Of a stretch of DNA of 64,000 nt, positions 60,140 to 64,000 are shown piece after piece. The position numbers and the translations under genes were made by a program. Below the pieces are notes generated by a model. That model did no database searches, was not told where the DNA came from, and saw nothing but the letters and a program-made list of their open reading frames with translations. The stretch's first letter is position 1. Every line of letters starts with the position of its first letter. The stretch is from Haloarcula rubripromontorii (GTDB taxonomy: Archaea > Halobacteriota > Halobacteria > Halobacteriales > Haloarculaceae): positions 662,945-726,944 of the forward strand of contig NZ_LIUF01000001.1 of NCBI RefSeq assembly GCF_001280425.1. Reading direction: 5' to 3'.

Positions 60140-61392
60140 GCGAGACGCAACGGACCGGACGCTGGTTCGGGCTGGCCGGGGCCGCACTGGTCGCTGTCGG
60201 TGTCGGGCTGGTGGGACAGGTCCCTGCGCTCGTGTTGCTGGGCGGGCTCGGCGTCACGCTGAGCGCGTACGACCGCGTCGCCGTCCCGCCTGCCGCGGAC
60301 GTGTCGATACAGCGGTCCATCACACCGACTGAGCCGGCGCTGGGTGAGCGGGTGACCGTCGCGCTCACGGTCCGCAACGACGGGTCGCGGACGATTCCGG
60401 ACCTCCGGCTCGCCGACGGCGTCCCGGATTCTGTCCGCGTTGTCGAAGGGTCGGCGTCGCTGGGGGCGGCGCTGCGCCCCGGCGCGTCGACGACGATCAC
60501 CTACGAGATTACCGGCGGAACCGACCGCTGCGTGTTCGACCCGGCAACGGTCGTCGTCAGGGACGTTGTCGGCGTCGTCGCCCGGCGAACGTCCGTCACG
60601 GCCGAACCCGACACCGTCACGTGGGAACAGCCGACCAGTTCGGCGCTGTTGCCGCTGGTCCCCGCAGTGGCCCGCCGGCCCGGGACGGTGCCCGTCGACG
60701 AGGGCGGCGAAGGAGTCTCCTTCTACGCAGTCAGGGAGCACCGCTCGAACGACCCCCTTTCGCGCGTCGACTGGAACCAGTACGCCCGCACCGGCGACCT
60801 GCGGACCGTCGAGTTCCGCCGCGAACAGTCGGCGACGGTCGTGGTCGTCGTCGACGCCAGGTCGGCCGCCGCGCTGGCCCCGCGGCCGGACGCCGAGACG
60901 GCTATCGAGCGGTCGACGATGGCCGCCGTCGCCCTCGTCGAGGGGCTCCCGGAGGACGGCCACGAGGTCGGCGTCGCGGCGTACTCACCACATGGCGCGT
61001 GGCTCGCACCGGGCACGAGCGCTGCCCACCAGCAACAGGCCCGGACCCTGCTCAGGACCGACCGCGCGTTCGCCGCGACATCGGTCACCCGAACACCGGA
61101 TACGACGAAGCTCATCGCGCAGTTGCCGACAGCGGCGAACGTCGTCTTCCTCGGCCCACTATGTGACGACGACAGCGAGGCGCTAGTCCGCCGACTCGCC
61201 GCCAGCGGTCACCCGGTGACGGTCCTGAGCCCCGACCCGACCGCGACGGATACCGCGGGCCACCGGCTAGCCCGACTCGAACGCCGCGAACGGCTCCGAC
61301 GGTTGCGAGCGGCCGGAATTTCAGTCCACGACTGGCCCGCAGGCGAACCGCTGGCACAGGTCACTGAACGGGCCTGGCGAGGTGGCCGATGA
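60136..61392 (+). CDS. DUF58 domain membrane protein
   Basis: A 418-residue protein. Two N-terminal helices (GLAGAALVAVGVGLVGQVPA and LLGGLGVTLSA) are followed by a beta-rich extracellular-type domain (SIQRSITPTEPALGERVTVA, LTVRNDGSRTIPDLRLADGV) and the DUF58 core with GVSFYAVREHRSNDPLSRVD (REYxxGD..R.I-like), then a VWA-like part (TVVVVVDARSAAALAPRP). DUF58 proteins act with MoxR ATPases in protein maturation. No MoxR gene is in view. It overlaps both neighbours by 4 nt, so all are translationally coupled. Confidence 0.85.
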   Translation: MSETQRTGRWFGLAGAALVAVGVGLVGQVPALVLLGGLGVTLSAYDRVAVPPAADVSIQRSITPTEPALGERVTVALTVRNDGSRTIPDLRLADGVPDSVRVVEGSASLGAALRPGASTTITYEITGGTDRCVFDPATVVVRDVVGVVARRTSVTAEPDTVTWEQPTSSALLPLVPAVARRPGTVPVDEGGEGVSFYAVREHRSNDPLSRVDWNQYARTGDLRTVEFRREQSATVVVVVDARSAAALAPRPDAETAIERSTMAAVALVEGLPEDGHEVGVAAYSPHGAWLAPGTSAAHQQQARTLLRTDRAFAATSVTRTPDTTKLIAQLPTAANVVFLGPLCDDDSEALVRRLAASGHPVTVLSPDPTATDTAGHRLARLERRERLRRLRAAGISVHDWPAGEPLAQVTERAWRGGR

Positions 61393-61871
61393 CGTACCGA
61401 ACTGGCGTCGTCTGTGGGGGTGCAGCACTGGCGGCGGGAGTTGTGACGCTATTCGTCGCCGGCATCACTGCGGTCTCGACCGCTGCTGCCCTCGTTGGCG
61501 CGGTGCTGCTCGCCGGCGGACAGCTGATTCAGTCTGGGCGGCTGATCGACCTCGCCAGCGCGTCGCTGTTCCTTGCATTGTTGGCGGCCGCCCTGCAGGG
61601 AGCAACGACGACGACGGTGCTGGTCGCAGGCGGCGCGACGGTGCTGGCCTGGACGTTCGCACACGCGGCAATCGACCTCTATGCAGACCTCGGGACAGCC
61701 CCCGGGACGCCCGTCGAACTCACCCACGTCGCGGGAACGACAGGGGTTGTCGGGGGGAGCGTCGTGGTGACGACGCTGCTCTTTCAGCTCGACGTGCCGC
61801 CGCTGTCGCCGCTGGCGCTGGCAAGCGTCGTGCTGGGCGCAATCGCACTGACCGCGGCGCTCAGGCGATGA
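61389..61871 (+). CDS. DUF7519 membrane protein
   Basis: A 160-residue membrane protein with about five helices, including LAAGVVTLFVAGITAVSTAA, LASASLFLALLAAALQGATT and GVVGGSVVVTTLLFQLDVPP. I recognise it as the DUF7519 family of haloarchaea, the usual last gene in this cluster. The ATG at 61389 overlaps the DUF58 stop by 4 nt. It may be the membrane base of the predicted complex; this is inference. Confidence 0.75.
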   Translation: MTYRTGVVCGGAALAAGVVTLFVAGITAVSTAAALVGAVLLAGGQLIQSGRLIDLASASLFLALLAAALQGATTTTVLVAGGATVLAWTFAHAAIDLYADLGTAPGTPVELTHVAGTTGVVGGSVVVTTLLFQLDVPPLSPLALASVVLGAIALTAALRR

Positions 61872-62009
61872 CCGGTCGAGCAGTGTGTACGGATGACTGA
61901 GAGCGCGCGCAAGCAAAAACGGCCTATTTGGCCCCCTGTGGCCGGAACTGGGCTCGACAAACGTCCAAAATTCCAGTATACATATACGGACTTTCTTTAC
62001 GGAGAACAA

Positions 62010-62019
62010 CCTTATATCC
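62010..62019 (+). promoter_or_regulatory. Candidate upstream promoter of the amt region
   Basis: CCTTATATCC resembles a box A and shares the core AACCTTAT with the second box at 62090, which hints at a repeated regulatory element. It could drive a longer leader of amt. Confidence 0.35.
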
Positions 62020-62089
62020 ATAATATCATACCATAATCTGGACGGTCGTCTACCACATCCCCTCTAATTTCCGCATTCATAAAGGCAAA

Positions 62090-62098
62090 CCTTATGTA
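62090..62098 (+). promoter_or_regulatory. Box A of the leader ORF and amt
   Basis: CCTTATGTA is centred about 28 nt upstream of GTG 62122, so transcription would start at or just before the leader ORF. Confidence 0.5.
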
Positions 62099-62121
62099 GT
62101 GTTGTTACCAGAGCCTTTCTC

Positions 62122-62208
62122 GTGAAAGAGTTGAAGAAGTTGAGCCAGAATGGGGGAAAGTTGGACATGCAGACGGCAGTCGATAACAAAACGAAACAGG
62201 TGAACTAG
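62122..62208 (+). CDS. Predicted 28-residue leader peptide before amt
   Basis: An open frame of GTG plus 27 further codons, starting VKELKKLSQNGGKL (Met in reality) and ending DNKTKQVN with TAG at 62206-62208, 2 nt before the amt ATG. Its promoter box at 62090-62098 is at leaderless distance. The peptide is basic and Lys/Gln/Asn-rich, unlike most haloarchaeal proteins, which makes a normal protein less likely but does not rule out a leader that is translated. It might couple translation of amt to nitrogen state; this is inference. Confidence 0.4.
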   Translation: MKELKKLSQNGGKLDMQTAVDNKTKQVN

Positions 62209-62210
62209 AA

Positions 62211-63539
62211 ATGAGCTACACTGCACTACAGGTCGACCCGAACGTGCTCGCAGAAGGTGTCAACCTTCTGTGGGTCCTTACAGTATCGTTCCTGATCTTC
62301 TTCATGCACGCAGGCTTCGCCATGCTTGAGGCGGGCCAAGTGCGCTCGAAGAACGTCGCGAACCAGCTAACGAAGAATCTCCTGACCTGGTCGGTCGGCG
62401 TCGTCGTGTTCTTCCTCATCGGATCCGGCATCTCGTCACTCGTCGGGTCCGGGTCCTTCGCGCCGGCGTTCGGGGCTGAGGCCGCGAACGACTACGTCGG
62501 GTGGCTGTTCGGTGCTGTCTTCGCGATGACGGCGGCAACCATCGTCTCCGGGGCAGTGGCCGGCCGAGCCAAGCTCCGTGCGTACATCACGTACACGTTC
62601 CTGCTGGCCGCAGTCATCTATCCCGTCGTGACCGGGCTCACGTGGGCCGGATCCCACATCAGCCTCGGCGGCGTGGTGTTCAAGGACTTCGCCGGCGGGA
62701 TGATCGTCCACGGCATGGGCGGCATCGCCGGCCTCACGGCCGCCTACGTACTCGGTCCGCGCATGGGCCGGTACAACGAGGACGGCTCCGCGAACGTCAT
62801 TCCGGGCCACTCGATGACCTTCGCCGTGCTGGGGACGCTCATCCTCGCCTTCGGCTGGTACGGGTTCAACGTCGGGACTGCAGCGAGTGTCTTCGTCGTT
62901 GAAGACGGCGCACTCGCGCTCGGTGCCTTCGCAACGGTTGGCCGCGTCGCGATGACGACGACCGTCGCGATGGCGATGGGCGCAATCGGTGCCGCACTGG
63001 TCGCGTGGCTGAAGACCGGCAAGGTCGACACGCTGTACGTCGCAAACGGGCTGCTCGCCGGACTGGTCGGTATCACGGCAATCCCCGACACCACGACCTG
63101 GTGGGGTGCCCTCATCGTCGGCGTCCTCGCTGGCGGTCAGCTTCCGATTGTGTTCAGCTTCATGGAAAACCGCATGAAGATTGACGACGTGTGCGCTGTG
63201 TTCCCGGTCCACGGCAGTGCCGGTGTGCTGGGCACGATTATGTACCCACTTGTCGCAACCTCCGGCACCGTTGGCTCTATCGGTAGCGCCCTCGCCGTGC
63301 AGGTGGTTGGTGTCGCCGTCATCGCCGGCTGGACGATTGTGACCACCGGCCTCATCTGGTACGGCCTCAAGGCGGCCGGCCAGGCACGCGTTACGCCCGA
63401 ACACGAGCAGGAAGGGCTGGACGTCAGCGAGCACGGCGTCGAGACCTACCCCGAGTTCGGTGGCGGCGAAAGTGTTGTCGCCGATGGTGGTAAAGTGAGT
63501 CCGAGCGTGCGTACTGACGGAGGTTCCAAAGATGACTGA
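62211..63539 (+). CDS. amt: Ammonium transporter
   Basis: A 442-residue Amt/MEP/Rh channel with about 11 helices. Family marks: [40 protein letters not shown] and [20 protein letters not shown], which contain the two pore histidines, plus the [14 protein letters not shown] stretch. It passes ammonium inward at low nitrogen and is blocked by GlnK. The last 60 residues ([20 protein letters not shown]) form an acidic cytoplasmic tail that can meet GlnK. The glnK ATG lies 8 nt before its stop, so the pair is coupled. Confidence 0.95.
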   Translation: MSYTALQVDPNVLAEGVNLLWVLTVSFLIFFMHAGFAMLEAGQVRSKNVANQLTKNLLTWSVGVVVFFLIGSGISSLVGSGSFAPAFGAEAANDYVGWLFGAVFAMTAATIVSGAVAGRAKLRAYITYTFLLAAVIYPVVTGLTWAGSHISLGGVVFKDFAGGMIVHGMGGIAGLTAAYVLGPRMGRYNEDGSANVIPGHSMTFAVLGTLILAFGWYGFNVGTAASVFVVEDGALALGAFATVGRVAMTTTVAMAMGAIGAALVAWLKTGKVDTLYVANGLLAGLVGITAIPDTTTWWGALIVGVLAGGQLPIVFSFMENRMKIDDVCAVFPVHGSAGVLGTIMYPLVATSGTVGSIGSALAVQVVGVAVIAGWTIVTTGLIWYGLKAAGQARVTPEHEQEGLDVSEHGVETYPEFGGGESVVADGGKVSPSVRTDGGSKDD

Positions 63540-63897
63540 CGAAACTGACGACTCCGAAATCAAGATGGTAGTCGCAATGGTTCGACCAGACAAACTCGGC
63601 GACGTAAAGAAGGCACTCGCCGAGGTCGGCGCGCCCTCGCTGACAGTGACGAACGTCTCCGGCCGCGGCTCACAGCCCGCCAAGAAGGGCCAGTGGCGCG
63701 GCGAGGAGTACGTCGTCGACCTCCACCAGAAGGTCAAAGTCGAGACAGTGGTCGCAGACATCCCCGCAGAGGATGTCGTCGACGCTATCGCCGACGGTGC
63801 CCACACTGGCGAGAAAGGTGACGGCAAGATATTCGTCCTCCCCGTGGACAACGCCTATCAGGTCCGAACCGGCAAAGAAGGCCCAGAGGCAGTCTGA
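63532..63897 (+). CDS. glnK: Nitrogen regulatory protein P-II (GlnK)
   Basis: A 121-residue P-II protein that senses 2-oxoglutarate and ATP/ADP and docks on Amt. The N terminus [30 protein letters not shown] is followed by a T-loop with [20 protein letters not shown], whose Tyr in GEEY is at the usual modification position, and the C-loop [20 protein letters not shown]. The acidic N-terminal addition is haloarchaeal. It overlaps amt by 8 nt and is followed 9 nt later by an Lrp-like gene. Confidence 0.95.
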   Translation: MTDETDDSEIKMVVAMVRPDKLGDVKKALAEVGAPSLTVTNVSGRGSQPAKKGQWRGEEYVVDLHQKVKVETVVADIPAEDVVDAIADGAHTGEKGDGKIFVLPVDNAYQVRTGKEGPEAV

Positions 63898-63906
63898 GCG
63901 GACGAA

Positions 63907-64000
63907 ATGGTCGATGATACCGACAGACAGGTAGTGAACGCACTGCTTCAGGACGGCCGTGCGAGCGCCCGTGATGTCGCCGCCGCAACCGGTATCGCGG
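63907..64000 (+). CDS. Lrp/AsnC-family regulator, N-terminus (cut by the window end)
   Basis: An open frame from ATG 63907 to the end, MVDDTDRQVVNALLQDGRAS followed by ARDVAAATGIA. This is the helix-turn-helix start of an Lrp/AsnC regulator, whose second half lies outside the window. It begins 9 nt after glnK and is probably in the same transcript, suggesting it controls nitrogen or amino-acid genes. Only 31 residues are visible. Confidence 0.8.
   Translation, partial: MVDDTDRQVVNALLQDGRASARDVAAATGIA

Overview
The window is chromosomal DNA from a halophilic archaeon (class Halobacteria), most like Haloarcula or a close relative. Signs visible in the sequence are high GC with AT-rich promoters, strongly acidic proteins, many leaderless genes whose start lies about 25-30 nt from a TTTA/TATA-type box A, and marker genes: an archaellin, the clamp-loader small subunit RfcS, the ubiquitin-like protein SAMP2, a PGF-CTERM surface protein and many small Cys-rich zinc proteins. 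The genus is inferred from gene content only. I saw no rRNA, tRNA, CRISPR array, insertion sequence or prophage. About 80 genes lie on both strands, and most of the region looks like core chromosome. Layout: 1-4.5 kb holds an ABC-2 permease, a LolA-like lipoprotein, a winged-helix regulator with a small membrane protein, and small orphan genes. 4.6-9.4 kb has a membrane protein, a HAD phosphatase and endonuclease-type MutL. 9.4-15.9 kb has a PfkB kinase, a surface protein, YgfZ, a YigZ/IMPACT protein, a 2Fe-2S ferredoxin coupled to an ACT protein, HisB and an alpha/beta hydrolase. 15.9-21.1 kb has a cation/proton antiporter, two micro-proteins and AlaS. 21.2-31.4 kb has a lone archaellin, RfcS, SAMP2 with a GNAT enzyme, two phosphohexomutases, GIY-YIG, LarB, a DUF1931 histone-fold protein, RpiA and several micro-proteins. 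31.7-37.7 kb has Upp, a TAXI-type TRAP transporter (binding protein, DUF1850, fused permease) and a DJ-1/PfpI protein. 37.9-46.8 kb has a DUF5828 protein, a PiT phosphate transporter, CstA, an ArsA/Get3 ATPase coupled to a small partner, and a CobW GTPase. 46.8-56.1 kb has small membrane and redox genes, a CNNM/CorC transporter, Sua5, a Cas4-like protein, a Cmi4-like protein, a membrane Fe-S oxidoreductase and a TrkA-N membrane protein. 56.2-64 kb has a CinA-like protein, HemB, a coupled four-gene DUF4129-DUF7269-DUF58-DUF7519 operon and the nitrogen module Amt-GlnK followed by a truncated Lrp/AsnC regulator. Working groups: TAXI, DUF1850 and the TRAP permease form one uptake system; Amt and GlnK form an ammonium uptake and sensing pair; the DUF58 operon is a putative envelope complex. 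No single region is clearly a new system. The best leads are enzymes that keep their fold but lose catalytic residues (alpha/beta hydrolase with Ser replaced by Gly, PfkB with GQHE, a Cas4-like protein without an evident nuclease site, a peroxiredoxin-like protein without the peroxidatic Cys, a channel-like protein without a K+ filter), a predicted leaderless 28-codon leader ORF 2 nt before amt, the four-gene membrane operon, the ArsA partner protein, and a promoter-preceded non-coding GC-rich segment near 2.2-2.46 kb.
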